Positions 44,001 through 54,152 of a DNA stretch of 64,000 bases are shown piece after piece. This stretch comes from Bacteroidales bacterium (GTDB lineage: Bacteria; Bacteroidota; Bacteroidia; Bacteroidales; Bacteroidaceae): NCBI GenBank assembly GCA_015060905.1, contig SUXQ01000004.1, positions 1 to 64,000 of the forward strand, read 5' to 3'. The notes below the pieces were generated by a model that was not told the origin of the DNA, did no database searches, and was given only the letters and a program-made list of their open reading frames with translations. Every line of letters begins with the position of its first letter. Positions within the stretch are counted from its first letter, which is position 1. The position numbers and the translations under genes are program-made.

Positions 44001-44251
44001 GCTCGCGCCCTTACATTGATGGTCAGGACATGCGCACGCCTTTCTTTACGTCATACTCGACAGAGGGCGAGTGGCTTATTGAAGGTACAGGCGTTACACC
44101 CGATTTTGAAGTTGATATTAACCCCTTCGAGGACTATCTGGGCAACGATAATCAGCTAAACAAGGGTGTTGAGTATTTGTTAAAGGAGATAGAGAAATAC
44201 CCGGCTCTGCCCGGCGTCCCCGAAGCTCCTGTGAGAGTTAGAAAGAAGTAA
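41006..44251 (+). CDS. Tricorn-type S41 protease
   Basis: Large exported peptidase of 1081 residues related to archaeal tricorn protease. A signal peptide (1-23; an alternative ATG at 41015 removes three residues) is followed by a six-bladed then a seven-bladed beta-propeller region with WSPDGK-type repeats, a Lys/Glu-rich linker (about 565-590), a C1 domain, a PDZ domain (APGINAVCGDYIVAIDG) and the C2 domain. Catalytic residues fit: His745 in GVGHAYI and Ser968-Asp969 in YSMSDGDQF. It probably trims peptides in the periplasm. It is in an operon with the preceding and following genes. Confidence 0.92.
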   Translation: MDFMKRFLLSALMSVAMCAALSAEEARLLRFPAVGGETIVFGYAGDLYSVSVNGGEAKKLTYGDSYDMFAKISPDGKTIAFTGQYDGNTEVYTMPLTGGEPKRVTYTAKVERDNVGDRMGPNNIVMGWSPDGKEIIFRSKWYAFCGTRGLVFKVNAEGGSPVQIPMTECSWCSYSPDGKQFAFNRMFREFRTWKHYAGGQADEIWLNKVGTTEMKKLTENSNQDLFPMWIGDCIYFISDRDYTMNLFKYDTKSGATTKLTDFKEYDIKFPAASDKYIVFENGGYIYKYVVADSSCSKVNISLSDINLAARPEFRTVSGRACTMSPDGERALVVARGEIFSVPAQKGAVYNLTNTPDGHERDAAWSPDGKWIAYFSDKSGEYQLYMLDTEKLNDPASAKAVTYFKDGYPSSPKWSGDSRFLLFSTDKREVYRYDVSSKTLTRILASNEGNIYDVNISPDNNWVAYTTAGENNMNRVYIYSMINKKSVPVTVKWFDANAPRWSDDGKYLFFVSYRKYDINYSSVEWNTSFSKRNYMFVLPLKKDTPLPNEFKADEFAMNNKVEEKKAEEKKKENKKADKKEENNCIEIDFDGIEERAAVLFDEEGGYSLNGCFDGKLYYSHNGKNKRLDLASMESKDFDVNSVICYFPATKKALLSGSKIADINNPGGAKKVKTDNLPMIIDHRKEWKQMFEESWRVFRDCFYVKNMHGADWKAMHDRYAVMLPYVNHRHDLTYLISELIGEAGVGHAYITSGEAPAPKAVPVGLLGGKFSKDKNGNYRIDYIFEGEDWNSGVKSPLRAPGINAVCGDYIVAIDGVPAKNFSEIYEALVGKVGMTVALDINKKSSNDGARRVYVSPIASEQGLAYHDWVTRNIAIVDSLSGGKVGYVHIPDMGANGMTFFTKYFYPQLEKKALLIDDRMNGGGNVSPMILERLQREVYRITMGRNRKGGVVPAQAHYGPKLCLMDKYSMSDGDQFPHGFRKLGIGKLMGCRSWGGIVGITGSRPYIDGQDMRTPFFTSYSTEGEWLIEGTGVTPDFEVDINPFEDYLGNDNQLNKGVEYLLKEIEKYPALPGVPEAPVRVRKK

Positions 44252-44272
44252 AAAGTTTTTATTTATATATTT

Positions 44273-46552
44273 ATGACAAAGATTACAAAAGAAGAAGCTC
44301 TAAAGTATCATGCCGGGAAACGACCCGGTAAGATTGAGGTTGTTCCTACAAAACCCTATTTCACACAGATGGATTTAAGTTTGGCTTACTCGCCCGGAGT
44401 AGCCGAGCCCTGTTTGGAAATTCAGAAAGACCAGGAAAATGCTTATAAATATACCGATAAAGGTAACCTTGTTGCTGTTATTTCAAACGGTACTGCTGTT
44501 CTTGGCCTTGGTGACATTGGTGCACTCAGCGGTAAGCCTGTGATGGAGGGTAAGGGATTGCTTTTCAAGATTTATGCAGGCATTGACGTATTTGACATAG
44601 AGGTAGACGAAAAAGACCCCGATAAGTTCATCGAAGCTGTTAAGGCAATTTCGCCCACATTCGGAGGTATAAACCTCGAGGATATTAAGGCCCCCGAGTG
44701 TTTCGAGATTGAGCGTCGTTTGAAAGAGGAACTTGATATTCCTGTAATGCACGACGACCAGCATGGTACAGCTATTATTTCGGCGGCCGGATTGTTGAAT
44801 GCTCTTGAGGTTAATGGCAAAAATATTGAGGATGTTAAGGTTGTCGTGAACGGTGCAGGTGCTGCCGCAATATCTTGCGCACGACTCTATGTGTCGGTAG
44901 GTGTTAAGAAGGAGAATGTGGTAATGCTCGATAGTCGTGGCGTAATTTCTACCGAGAGAGCCAACCTTACTCCCGAGAAACAGGAATTTGCAACCACACG
45001 CACAGACATTCACACTCTCGAAGAGGCGATGGTTGGTGCCGATGTATTCTTGGGACTTTCCAAAGGAAACGTTCTTTCGCAGGACATGATACGCTCGATG
45101 GCAAAAGACCCTATCGTATTTGCACTTGCAAACCCCGTACCCGAAATTACTTACGAGGAGGCAATGGCGAGCCGTCCCGATGTTCTTATGAGTACCGGTC
45201 GCTCGGACTATCCTAACCAGATTAACAACGTTATCGGATTCCCCTATATTTTCCGCGGTGCGCTCGACACTGCAGCAAAAGCTATCAACGAGGAGATGAA
45301 GATTGCTGCGGTACGTGCCATTGCAGCCCTTGCGAAACAGCCTGTTCCCGAAATTGTGAACAAGGTGTACCACGTGAGCAATCTTTCATTCGGACGCGAC
45401 TATTTTATTCCGAAGCCTGTAGACCCTCGCTTGCTTACAGAGGTTTCCACAGCTGTGGCAAAGGCTGCCATAGAGAGTGGTGTTGCGCGTAAAAATATCG
45501 AGGATTGGGGTAAATATAAGGAACATTTGCTTGAACTTATGGGACGCGAGTCGAAACTTACTCAGCAGATACACGATACTGCACGCACTAACCCCCAGCG
45601 TGTGGTTTTTGCCGAGGGTACGCACCCCACAATGCTTAAGGCTGCCGTAGAGGCAAAGGCTTTGGGTATATGTTACCCCATTCTTTTGGGTAACGATGAA
45701 CGTATCGAAAAACTCGCGGCTGAACTTGACTTGAGCCTTGATGGTATAGAAATTGTAAACTTACGTCACGACCGTGAGTCGGCGCGTCGAGAGAAATACG
45801 CAAAGATTCTTGCAGAGAAACGTCGTCGCGAGGGTTACACTTACGAAGAGGCGAAGGATAAGATGTACGAGCGTAACTACTTTGGAATGATGATGGTTGA
45901 AGTGGGCGACGCTGATGCGTTTATCACAGGTGTATACACAAAATACTCAAATACCATAAAGGTGGCACGCGAGGTTATCGGCCTGCAGCCGGGATTCGAC
46001 AATTTTGCGACCATGCACATTCTTAACTCTAAGAAGGGAACATATTTTGTTGCCGATACATTGATTAACCGCCATCCTACAAAGGCAATAATGAAAGACA
46101 TTGCCCGCTTGTGCGAAAAATCGGTACGATTCTTCAACCACACTCCTATTATGGCTATGGTGTCTTACTCGAACTTCGGTACAGATAAAGGCGGCAGTGC
46201 CGAGGCTGTGCATACTGCTATCGAAGAGTTGCAGCGTGAATACCCCGATTGGGCAATCGACGGCGAAATGCAGGTAAATATTGCAATGGACAAAGAGCTA
46301 CGCGATACAAAATATCCCTTCACACGCTTGAAAGGACTCGACGTTAATACTCTTGTATTCCCCAACCTGACCTCGGCAAATGCGTCGTATAAGTTTGTGC
46401 AGGCTATGAGCCCCGACACGGAGGTTATCGGCCCTATCCAGATGGGATTGAACAAGGCTATTCACTTTATAGACTTTGAAAGTTCTGTTCGTGATATTGT
46501 GAATGTTACTGCCGTTGCTGTTATCGATGCAATGGTTAATAAGAACAGATAG
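44273..46552 (+). CDS. maeB: NADP-dependent malic enzyme with phosphotransacetylase-like domain
   Basis: Oxidative decarboxylation of malate to pyruvate with NADPH formation, 759 residues. Residues 1-425 are the malic enzyme, with [23 protein letters not shown] for the metal and [13 protein letters not shown] for the nucleotide. Residues 430-759 form a phosphate acetyltransferase-like domain ([16 protein letters not shown]), which is regulatory in the E. coli homologue. The architecture matches MaeB. It starts 21 bases after the tricorn-like gene and is followed by a bidirectional terminator. Confidence 0.95.
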   Translation: MTKITKEEALKYHAGKRPGKIEVVPTKPYFTQMDLSLAYSPGVAEPCLEIQKDQENAYKYTDKGNLVAVISNGTAVLGLGDIGALSGKPVMEGKGLLFKIYAGIDVFDIEVDEKDPDKFIEAVKAISPTFGGINLEDIKAPECFEIERRLKEELDIPVMHDDQHGTAIISAAGLLNALEVNGKNIEDVKVVVNGAGAAAISCARLYVSVGVKKENVVMLDSRGVISTERANLTPEKQEFATTRTDIHTLEEAMVGADVFLGLSKGNVLSQDMIRSMAKDPIVFALANPVPEITYEEAMASRPDVLMSTGRSDYPNQINNVIGFPYIFRGALDTAAKAINEEMKIAAVRAIAALAKQPVPEIVNKVYHVSNLSFGRDYFIPKPVDPRLLTEVSTAVAKAAIESGVARKNIEDWGKYKEHLLELMGRESKLTQQIHDTARTNPQRVVFAEGTHPTMLKAAVEAKALGICYPILLGNDERIEKLAAELDLSLDGIEIVNLRHDRESARREKYAKILAEKRRREGYTYEEAKDKMYERNYFGMMMVEVGDADAFITGVYTKYSNTIKVAREVIGLQPGFDNFATMHILNSKKGTYFVADTLINRHPTKAIMKDIARLCEKSVRFFNHTPIMAMVSYSNFGTDKGGSAEAVHTAIEELQREYPDWAIDGEMQVNIAMDKELRDTKYPFTRLKGLDVNTLVFPNLTSANASYKFVQAMSPDTEVIGPIQMGLNKAIHFIDFESSVRDIVNVTAVAVIDAMVNKNR

Positions 46553-46576
46553 GAAAATATTCTTATTATATATTAT

Positions 46577-46617
46577 TCGCTCCAACATCCTTACGAGAAT
46601 GTTGGAGCGATTTTTTT
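46577..46617. terminator. Terminator between maeB and the ThuA gene
   Basis: A perfect 12-bp stem (46577-46588 with 46599-46610) is followed by seven Ts on the plus strand. The genes on either side converge, so it may act for both. Confidence 0.9.
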
Positions 46618-46653
46618 GGGCATTATTACCTAAATTTTCGGACGTAAAAGATT

Positions 46654-47580
46654 CTATTTTCCGGACTTGCCTTTTCCGTAATCTTTTCTTAGAGATACTG
46701 CCTTTTCGGTGGGAAAGTCGTCGGGCACTTTCTGAGTTACTTTTCCTGTTGCCGTCCACTCGGCGCCGCGCAGGAGCAGTGTCTGAAAGCCTGCGCACTG
46801 CATTGCGGGATTATTCTCTAACGTGGGGCCACAGTGACCTAACATTATGTGGAAGATGCGTGCCTTGCCGTAATCTACCGTAAAGACCAATGGCTCTTCG
46901 CGTCCCGAGCCGCCGGTATTTCTGTCGGCTGCTCCCGAGTAAAGTAGATCTTTGATGTTTGCAGGGCCGCGCATACGGTCGTACATTTCGTCCTGTGCGT
47001 GCATCCAATTGTCGGGGAGGTCCTTTGTTATCGGGTGTCGGGCGTTGCGACAGTGCATGGGATATTCGCGCTGCATTCCGTGCGAGCCGCCGTGTCCGGG
47101 AGAGTGGTCGAGTTTCAATTTTCCATTTTCAAGGTAGCAGTAGGGACCCGACTTTTCGTTGCGTCCCTCCCATCCGCCGAGGGCTATTATCTTGTTAAAT
47201 TCGTCCCACCCGGCAAAGGCATTGTCGGCTGCGTGGTACACAATTACTCCGCCGCCTTTTTGCACATAGTCGAGAAATGCACTGTCGGTAGTTGCCGACC
47301 ATCGGTCACCATTGTAGTCGAGTACAACAACGTCGTATTTGTCGAATTGTGGATTGAAACTGTTCATATTGCCTCCGGCGGGTGGCGTGAGAGCAATATC
47401 CGTTGCAAACATTTTGGAATTTTCGAGAATTTCTTTTATTGCCAGATGGCTGACCGGCCAATTATGGTTATTTTGCCCCGAAACTATCAAGGCTTTTAGT
47501 GGCTTGTTGCTGCAACCGAAAAGTGTTGAAATTAGCGCAACGATTAATAAAAATTGTATCGGCTTTATTCTGTTTCTCAT
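46654..47580 (-). CDS. ThuA-domain lipoprotein
   Basis: Lipoprotein of 308 residues (lipobox LFGC at 20-23) with a ThuA/trehalose-utilisation domain, a glutaminase-like fold. Motifs include KALIVSGQNNHNWP, GGGVIVYHAADNAFAGW and RIFHIMLGHCGPTL. In Bacteroidetes such proteins are periplasmic and often linked to sugar or glycan use; the reaction is unknown. It is 22 bases downstream of the S9 peptidase gene on the same strand and probably in one transcript with it. Confidence 0.88.
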   Translation of the reverse strand: MRNRIKPIQFLLIVALISTLFGCSNKPLKALIVSGQNNHNWPVSHLAIKEILENSKMFATDIALTPPAGGNMNSFNPQFDKYDVVVLDYNGDRWSATTDSAFLDYVQKGGGVIVYHAADNAFAGWDEFNKIIALGGWEGRNEKSGPYCYLENGKLKLDHSPGHGGSHGMQREYPMHCRNARHPITKDLPDNWMHAQDEMYDRMRGPANIKDLLYSGAADRNTGGSGREEPLVFTVDYGKARIFHIMLGHCGPTLENNPAMQCAGFQTLLLRGAEWTATGKVTQKVPDDFPTEKAVSLRKDYGKGKSGK

Positions 47581-47602
47581 AATTGTAGTTGTTTGTGGGT
47601 GG

Positions 47603-50308
47603 TTAGTATCCTAATTCGTATGGTTGTTTGACGGCGGGGACTCCTTCGCTCATCCATTTGGGCATTGGTGCGCCTTTAAGATAGTGGTCGAAGAATTGTT
47701 TCATGCGTATTTGAAAATCCATTGAGTTTGGGTATTTTGTGGGCCAATGTGGCTCGCCTGTGTAGTTGAGCAGCCATGCGGGCTTTCCCAATCGTTTGAG
47801 TGCCACAAAATATTCGATGCCTTGGTACCAGGGTACGTGGCCATCTTGGTCGTTGTGCATGATGAGTATGGGAGTGTTTACTTTGTCCATGGCAAAGAGG
47901 GGCGAGCTTTCGTGGTAGCGTTCGGGGTGACTCCACGGGGTTCCTCCCAGACGACTTTGTGTATGTTCATATTGAAAAGAGCGTGCGCGACCGCTGCCCC
48001 AGCGTATGCCGCCATACGCGCTGAACATGTTTACTACCGGTGCGCCGGATTCTATGGCTGCGAAGCGATCGGTGCGTGTGGCAAGGTAGGCTACCTGATA
48101 GCCACCCCAACTGTGACCTTGTGCGCCGATGCGGGTGGAGTCTATATAGCCACGAGTGAGCAGTGTATCGATGCCTGACATTACGCAGTCGTAACAATTT
48201 TTACCCGGGTAGCCGCCACCGTAGCGTACGTCGGGGTTGAAGATGATGTATCCGTCGCTAAGGTAGGTGCTGTAATCTACCGTCGAGCGGTTGGGGCGGG
48301 GAATTATATAGTCGCGCATTTCATGCGAGCTGCGCTCGTAGAAGTTTACTATCATGGGATATTTTTTACTCGGGTCGAAATTGGCGGGTTTGTAGAGCAG
48401 GCCTTCCAATTTTACTCCGTCGTAGGAGGTCCACGAGATTAGTTCTACGTCGTTCCAGATGAATGGCTTTTGTTGCTCAATGCCTTGTGTCAGTTGTCGG
48501 CTCTTCTTGAGCGAGGCGTCGGCTATCCATACGTCGGGGAAGGTTTTTGTATTTTCGCGTGTGTAGATGTATTTGTCGGCTTTGCGGGCTTTTGTGATAT
48601 TGCCGTAGCGATACGTTCCCTCGGTTAGCTGTTTGGGTGTAGAGGGCGAGGAGAGTTTCACGCTGTAATATTGTGTGGTTTTGTCACTCTCGTTGAAGCC
48701 TGTGAGTATTGATGGCTTTTTAGCGTCGATGAATGTTTCGTCGTTGTCTATGCGTTGACGGCGGTATCTGACACGATTGGTGCGTCCGTTTTTTGTGAGG
48801 TTTACGGGCTTTTCGCTGCCACAGGGGTGGAACTGCCAAATGTCGTAGCGGTCGTAGAGGAGTATGTATGCGTCGTCTTTTGTCCATCCTGCGTAGCCGT
48901 ATGGCGCGGGGTAGTCGGGGACGTCATTATCTTCGTCCCAAGCGATGAATGTGTCGGGGGTTGTCAGACGCGTTAATTGGTTTTTATCTGTTTGCAGGTC
49001 TACTGTGTACCAGCAACTGTCGGTGGGATTGTAGCCTATTGCATATTTGTTGCTTGATGATAGTCGGTAGCTTGTGTAGTCGGCGGCGACAATGGGGGTG
49101 CGCTCGCCTGTTGTGAGCGACACTTTGTAGTAGTCGCTGCGGGTGCGTCCCTCCCACATTGAGGATAGTGAGTAGGGGCGGGTGGTTGAGAGTATTGCCC
49201 ACTCTCCAATGCCTTTTGTGGGTAGCTGAATATTTGGCAGGGCAGTGTCGGATATTTGTATCAGTTTGTCTGTGTCGATATTATAGATTGCGACGTAACT
49301 GCGCTTAAGGTCGCTGTTGAGGTTGTACTTTTGTACTGTGTATTGCACAGGCTCGTCCCAGCTCCACACTTGAACATTGGGGCGGTTGCTCTCTAAAATG
49401 GTTGTGTCTTTTTCGAGGGGGCGTGGGGCTGTTCCCAGAAATATGCGTTTGCAGTCTTTGGAGAGCCACGGGTGGTAGTTGGGACTTATTATCCAATCGG
49501 CGGGAAGGCCGGCGGTTGCGCGTGTGACTATCCTGCGAGCAGTGTCGCCATTTTCGAAGAGCCATAAGCTCATTGTGTTGTTACTGTTTTTAGGAGCATC
49601 GGCGTACAGGAAAATTACCTTTTGCCCATCTTCGCTGATGCTGATGTTTGAAAAGTTTTCTTTACCGGCTTTTATCATCACAGGCTGCGATTGACCACTG
49701 TGCCACAGATAAAGGCCGGGCTTTGTGCCACCGACAGTATCTTTTGTCACATAGTACAGCGTCGCGCTCTTTTTGGCAAAAGAGTAGTTTGTTACCTTAG
49801 GCAGACGGATTGTTTCTTTGCCGTTCAAAGTGGAGACAATAAGCGCAGAATCTTTGTGCTGACGCTGGTAGGCTATAAGGTCGTGCGACTCGGCGAGGCG
49901 ATAGCCGATGAGCGAGTCTATCTGCCATTCGTTGCCATCGACGAGGTTAAGAATTGTGAGTTTGTCCATAGGCATATTCTTTGCCTTTTTCAACTTGAGC
50001 GAATCGGTAAGCTGAAGCGCAGGTACCTCTTTTACGAGAATATATTGCGAGGAGTTTGAGAAACGACAATCGTTTGCCGGAGAGAAGGATTTTTTTTCTT
50101 TTCCGTCGGCGGAGTATAGTTCTACACGCGAGTCGCCGCGCCACGGGGTGAAGATTGCCGCCACCCATTTTCCGTCGTTGGAAATGGTGCGCGAGGTTAT
50201 TCGTTGCCACTTTTCAACATCCTCGAAGGTGATGCTTCTTTGCGCGTGCGTTGCAAGAAGTGCTACCGATAATAAAAGCCCTAAAAGCAGTAATTTAATT
50301 TGTTTCAT
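47603..50308 (-). CDS. S9 prolyl-oligopeptidase family peptidase
   Basis: Exported serine peptidase of 901 residues. A signal peptide (MKQIKLLLLGLLLSVALLAT) precedes a long beta-propeller domain with TolB-like blades and an alpha/beta-hydrolase domain. The nucleophile Ser lies in GAQGHSWGGYQVAYL, the Asp in MHNDQDGHVPW and the His in GEPHWPTK. The start at 50308 is chosen over an ATG at 50341 because it begins the signal peptide. The enzyme is probably a periplasmic dipeptidyl or oligopeptidase. It shares a strand and probably a transcript with the ThuA gene. Confidence 0.92.
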   Translation of the reverse strand: MKQIKLLLLGLLLSVALLATHAQRSITFEDVEKWQRITSRTISNDGKWVAAIFTPWRGDSRVELYSADGKEKKSFSPANDCRFSNSSQYILVKEVPALQLTDSLKLKKAKNMPMDKLTILNLVDGNEWQIDSLIGYRLAESHDLIAYQRQHKDSALIVSTLNGKETIRLPKVTNYSFAKKSATLYYVTKDTVGGTKPGLYLWHSGQSQPVMIKAGKENFSNISISEDGQKVIFLYADAPKNSNNTMSLWLFENGDTARRIVTRATAGLPADWIISPNYHPWLSKDCKRIFLGTAPRPLEKDTTILESNRPNVQVWSWDEPVQYTVQKYNLNSDLKRSYVAIYNIDTDKLIQISDTALPNIQLPTKGIGEWAILSTTRPYSLSSMWEGRTRSDYYKVSLTTGERTPIVAADYTSYRLSSSNKYAIGYNPTDSCWYTVDLQTDKNQLTRLTTPDTFIAWDEDNDVPDYPAPYGYAGWTKDDAYILLYDRYDIWQFHPCGSEKPVNLTKNGRTNRVRYRRQRIDNDETFIDAKKPSILTGFNESDKTTQYYSVKLSSPSTPKQLTEGTYRYGNITKARKADKYIYTRENTKTFPDVWIADASLKKSRQLTQGIEQQKPFIWNDVELISWTSYDGVKLEGLLYKPANFDPSKKYPMIVNFYERSSHEMRDYIIPRPNRSTVDYSTYLSDGYIIFNPDVRYGGGYPGKNCYDCVMSGIDTLLTRGYIDSTRIGAQGHSWGGYQVAYLATRTDRFAAIESGAPVVNMFSAYGGIRWGSGRARSFQYEHTQSRLGGTPWSHPERYHESSPLFAMDKVNTPILIMHNDQDGHVPWYQGIEYFVALKRLGKPAWLLNYTGEPHWPTKYPNSMDFQIRMKQFFDHYLKGAPMPKWMSEGVPAVKQPYELGY

Positions 50309-50460
50309 ATTGTGTTTGTTTAATATCTGTACGAGTTTCACAAAGATAGTAACAAACGAGCGAGAAATATGAAGCTTGCTTAATATTTTTCAAAACGAGT
50401 GCAGTATATCTTATCTAAAGATACGCTATTTTTATTACTCCTGTTCATACAGATTGCAAA

Positions 50461-50500
50461 AGTCATATAAGGTACATCGCGCGATGTACCTTATATGACT
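50461..50500. terminator. Perfect 40-bp palindrome after aspD
   Basis: Bases 50461-50480 and 50481-50500 are exact reverse complements with no spacer. It starts 6 bases after the aspD stop codon and is followed on the minus strand by a short T-run. As RNA it gives a stem of up to 18 bp with a tight GCGC loop, so it most likely terminates aspT-aspD; a DNA-binding role is possible. Confidence 0.6.
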
Positions 50501-50506
50501 ATACTA

Positions 50507-52165
50507 TCAAACCTCTACCGGAAGTGAATTTTTCCACTTTTCGGCGTAATTTTCGAGAATACTGCGAATGTTCCTGCCAATGGTTGAATAATCCTGTTCG
50601 TTGAGGTTGGCAAGAGAGACGCGTATGCTCCATTCGGGGCCGTCGAATCCTCCGCCGTTCAGCACCACCAGCGATGTTTCTGTAGCCAGCCTGAATACTA
50701 CATCCAAAGGGCTGTAGTTGAATTTCAGATAATCGACAAAATCTTCGCCGTAATATTTCTTTGCCCACACAAGAAGGTCAATTTCCGAGTAGTAGCCGGC
50801 GCGGGTGGGGTCGGGCAGCAGTGTGAATCCCATACTCTCCCACAATGTTTGCAGGCGCGAATTTATTATTTCGTGCATTCCCTCGCGGAATTTGTCGCCC
50901 GAGCGACTGTCGAGAATGGAGTATAGTGCAAACAGATTCATCTGGAACTGTTGGGGCAGCGAGAGGCCGCTTGTGTGGTTGAGTGCCACCTGACGGCTGT
51001 CGGCAACCATGCGGTCGATGAAACGCATATTTTCTACGTCGCTGCGTATGCTACCGTATCTTTTCTGAAGCTCGCTCTTGCGCTTGCGGGGGAGACGTTG
51101 CAAAAGCTCGTCGAAGATGTTGTCGCGGTGCAGGGCGGCAACTGCGAGCCGCCATCCTGTTGCGCCGAAATATTTCGAGAATGAATAGACGCAGATGGTG
51201 TTGTGTGGCAGTTGTGCCATCAGCGACTGGAAGCCCGGGACGTACGTGGCGTATACGTCGTCGGTTATTATCATCAGATGGGGGTTCCAGCGTTTCACAA
51301 TGTCCACAATCATTGCGACGCTCTTTTCGTCTATCATGTAGCTGGGTGGGTTGCTGGGGTTTACCACAAAGAGGGCTTTGTAGGATGGGTCGCGCAGCTT
51401 GTTTATTGCCTTTTCGCTGTATTGCCACAGATGCAGCCCATCCTCGCTCATGCGGTCGGCGGGAATGTTTGTTACTTTGAATTTGTATCTTTCAAGTTCG
51501 GGAATTTCAATGTAGGGGGTAAAGACGGGGGTCATTAGTGCTACCTGGTCGCCTTTGTGCAGAAGGAAATTCTGCTCGAGTGAGTCGAATATGTAGCACA
51601 TTGCCGCAGTTCCGCCCTCGGTGGCGAATAGGTCAAATTCTCCTTGCGGGGGACGTCCCGCGCACAATTCCTGTGCCAGATAGTCGCGGATGATTATTTC
51701 GGTGTATTTTAGTATGCGGTCGGGGACGGGATATTGGTTGCCGACGACACTCTCGGCCCACTCGTGCACAAGTTCATCGGGGTTTACTTTATGCTCGGTG
51801 GTCATATAGTTGTAGCATTGGGCAAGGAATTTTCCCTCGGGCGTGCGGTTATTCTCTTCGAGAAACTCCTCGAAACGTTTGGCAATACCATCTTTTTGCG
51901 GAACGCCGGCAATTCCGTCGCTCCTGTCAAAATTGCGTTTGCACTCGCGTATTCCGAACTTTCCGAATGTAAAAAATGCCTCGCGTGGCAGGGTTGCTGT
52001 CCAATTAGGGTTGCCGCGACCGGCATTGAGCATCATCTTCATGCTCTTTTTTATTCTCTCGTCGGCAAGCTCTATCAAGCGGTTTTTAAGTTCAAAGGGG
52101 CTTATCTTTTCCATCTCTTTTCCGAAAGAGGGAACCTCGCTTTTGTCTCTAAGTAATTTATTCAT
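50507..52165 (-). CDS. aspD: Aspartate 4-decarboxylase (aminotransferase fold)
   Basis: PLP enzyme of 552 residues that removes the beta-carboxyl of aspartate to give alanine and CO2. The PLP Lys lies in VYSFSKYFGATGWR, with ATEGGTAAMCY and FVVNPSNPPS for cofactor and substrate binding. The long N-terminal segment (1-100, with NAGRGNPNW) and overall length separate it from ordinary aspartate aminotransferases. It follows aspT by 13 bases on the same strand. Together they exchange aspartate for alanine and consume a cytosolic proton. Confidence 0.93.
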   Translation of the reverse strand: MNKLLRDKSEVPSFGKEMEKISPFELKNRLIELADERIKKSMKMMLNAGRGNPNWTATLPREAFFTFGKFGIRECKRNFDRSDGIAGVPQKDGIAKRFEEFLEENNRTPEGKFLAQCYNYMTTEHKVNPDELVHEWAESVVGNQYPVPDRILKYTEIIIRDYLAQELCAGRPPQGEFDLFATEGGTAAMCYIFDSLEQNFLLHKGDQVALMTPVFTPYIEIPELERYKFKVTNIPADRMSEDGLHLWQYSEKAINKLRDPSYKALFVVNPSNPPSYMIDEKSVAMIVDIVKRWNPHLMIITDDVYATYVPGFQSLMAQLPHNTICVYSFSKYFGATGWRLAVAALHRDNIFDELLQRLPRKRKSELQKRYGSIRSDVENMRFIDRMVADSRQVALNHTSGLSLPQQFQMNLFALYSILDSRSGDKFREGMHEIINSRLQTLWESMGFTLLPDPTRAGYYSEIDLLVWAKKYYGEDFVDYLKFNYSPLDVVFRLATETSLVVLNGGGFDGPEWSIRVSLANLNEQDYSTIGRNIRSILENYAEKWKNSLPVEV

Positions 52166-52178
52166 GGTAAATATATAT

Positions 52179-53900
52179 TTAGTGGATTAATAATACAATG
52201 ACTACTCCCCATAGTATGAGCAAGGTGTTGCCCACTGCGTATGTTACCGTATAGCCTAAGGCCGGAGTTTCGCTGCCTATTGCTTCTTGAACGGCACCGA
52301 TGGCCGCAGTTGTTGTTCGCGCGCCGCAACAACAGCCCAATGCTATCGCCGGATGAAATTTGAACCAACGTGAGGCAATGTATAGTCCGAAAATAAGGGG
52401 CAGACTGGTAGCCACAATACCGGCACAAAAGATAGAAAGACCTATTTCGCGAAAGCCTTGCACAAACCCCGGACCTGCACTTATTCCCACTATTGCAATG
52501 AAAATATTGAGTCCCATGTTATTAAAAACCCACAAAGCAGCTTCGGGAATTGCGCCCATCGTGGGGCGTCGCGAGTGCCACCATCCGAAGAAAAGGCCGG
52601 CAATAAGCGCACCGCCGCTGGTGCTAAGGCTTATGGGTACTCCGCCAATGTGAAGAGTAAGTACCCCCACCAGACAACCAACAACAATGCCGGCTGTGAG
52701 AAATACAACGTCTGTGGTATTTGTGGCAGGGTCGGGGTAACCGATGGCTTTTGCTGCCGGCTGAACATCGAACTTTTTACCTACAAGTTCTATTGTGTCG
52801 CCTGCATTTATTATAGTTGCAGGAAAGACCGGAATATTTACACCTATTCGGGTTATGCTGCGTATGCTGACGCCGTGCATAAATTTTTCCTGTCGCAACT
52901 GCGACACACTTTTACCGTCGTACGAGGGGCGGCCGCTTCTCTTCTTGTTTCCCGTGACAAGCACCCGCAACTGCATGACGGGGAAGTCGAGCAACGCTTC
53001 ATCGTCTACCTCGTTACCTATCCACTCCTCCTCGCCAATGGCATATTCGCGTCGTCCGGTGAGGACAACCTCATCGCCCGGAACGAGAATAATATCGGGG
53101 GTAACGTCATTTACTATTTTTGTAGCCTTGCGTATGCGCTCCACAAAAAGACGCTTCTCTTGCGAAGCAAAAAGCTCTTCAAGCTCGCCCACTGTGCGAC
53201 CATCCTCGAACCAAGCATTTGTTATTTTATAGGCGCGAAAAACAACAGGACGCTCAGCGGTAGATACTCCCGGCTCCTCGCCAATATTACTGCCCATCTT
53301 TTTCTCAAGTTCTTTGCAGGCAGCCTTCACCTTTTCTATTCCTCCCAGCATTTTAGGGCCTATGCTCGACATTATCCATGCAGAGCCGGCTGTTCCGTAA
53401 ATATAAGTAACAGCATAAGCGACAGGAATAATATTAATTAAATTTTGTTTATCGGCAGCCGAAAGTGAAAGCCCGTTGATAGTGTCGTCGGCAACGCCAA
53501 TAACCGCGCTTATAGTTTGCGCACCCGATAGCAATCCGGCAGCCTCGCCCACATTGTAGCCCATAATTAAGGCAGTTACCCACGTAACGGCGAGTATGAA
53601 AATGCACATTACAATAGCAAAATAGACCTGCGGAAGGCCATCTTTTTTAAGCCCTCTGAAAAACTGCGGCCCCACCTTGTAGCCAATGGCAAAGAGAAAC
53701 AGAAGAAAGGCAACAGGCTTAAGAGTGCTGCCGATAGATATTTTCAACTGCCCGACAAGCACTCCCACAAGCAACACACTTGTTACTACTCCCAGGCTGA
53801 AACCTTTTACACGTATACGACCGATGAAAGTTCCCAGCCCCAGCGTCAGAAAGACTGCAATTTCGGGGTGCGAGCGCAATACATTAATAAACCATTCCAT
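52179..53900 (-). CDS. aspT: Aspartate:alanine antiporter
   Basis: Membrane exchanger of 573 residues of the AspT/YbjL family. Two blocks of membrane helices (about 10-175 and 390-573) flank a cytosolic region with two RCK_C (TrkA_C) domains (about 205-370), as in AspT. The electrogenic swap of aspartate for alanine, coupled to AspD, creates proton-motive force in lactic acid bacteria; the same job here is inferred from the gene pair. It is first in the operon. A MITE-like element lies 58 bases upstream of its start. Confidence 0.93.
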   Translation of the reverse strand: MEWFINVLRSHPEIAVFLTLGLGTFIGRIRVKGFSLGVVTSVLLVGVLVGQLKISIGSTLKPVAFLLFLFAIGYKVGPQFFRGLKKDGLPQVYFAIVMCIFILAVTWVTALIMGYNVGEAAGLLSGAQTISAVIGVADDTINGLSLSAADKQNLINIIPVAYAVTYIYGTAGSAWIMSSIGPKMLGGIEKVKAACKELEKKMGSNIGEEPGVSTAERPVVFRAYKITNAWFEDGRTVGELEELFASQEKRLFVERIRKATKIVNDVTPDIILVPGDEVVLTGRREYAIGEEEWIGNEVDDEALLDFPVMQLRVLVTGNKKRSGRPSYDGKSVSQLRQEKFMHGVSIRSITRIGVNIPVFPATIINAGDTIELVGKKFDVQPAAKAIGYPDPATNTTDVVFLTAGIVVGCLVGVLTLHIGGVPISLSTSGGALIAGLFFGWWHSRRPTMGAIPEAALWVFNNMGLNIFIAIVGISAGPGFVQGFREIGLSIFCAGIVATSLPLIFGLYIASRWFKFHPAIALGCCCGARTTTAAIGAVQEAIGSETPALGYTVTYAVGNTLLILWGVVIVLLIH

Positions 53901-53957
53901 ACAATCTCTTTTTTTGTATGGATAACAATGGCAACAATATTTTGTTTGTTAATTGTT

Positions 53958-54151
53958 TAGAAGCTGTTTAAATTTATGTCCTTGAAATTTTTATAGATCT
54001 TTTTTAGGATGTTTTTTCATTTTTCAAAGGCGCATAGCGGGCTATGTAACTGCGAAAAAGGGAAAAACAGGCAAAAAAGAACATAAAAAGGCAAGTACAA
54101 TTTGCGCGTAATGTAATAAACTTTTTCGAAAGAAATTTAAACAGCTTCTTA
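53958..54151. repeat. MITE-like inverted-repeat element, copy 2
   Basis: A 194-base copy with perfect 17-bp terminal inverted repeats AGAAGCTGTTTAAATTT. It is in the opposite orientation to copy 1 and the same as copy 3. It lies between aspT and the TPR gene and ends 1 base before the TPR stop codon (54153-54155). Confidence 0.9.
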
Positions 54152-54152
54152 A

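Noticed and set aside
44483-45373. 296-codon open frame on the minus strand
   Set aside because: Antisense to maeB; low-complexity Cys/His/Asn-rich product with no family signature.
52458-53441. 327-codon open frame on the plus strand
   Set aside because: Antisense to aspT, with Cys/Tyr-rich composition unlike a real protein.
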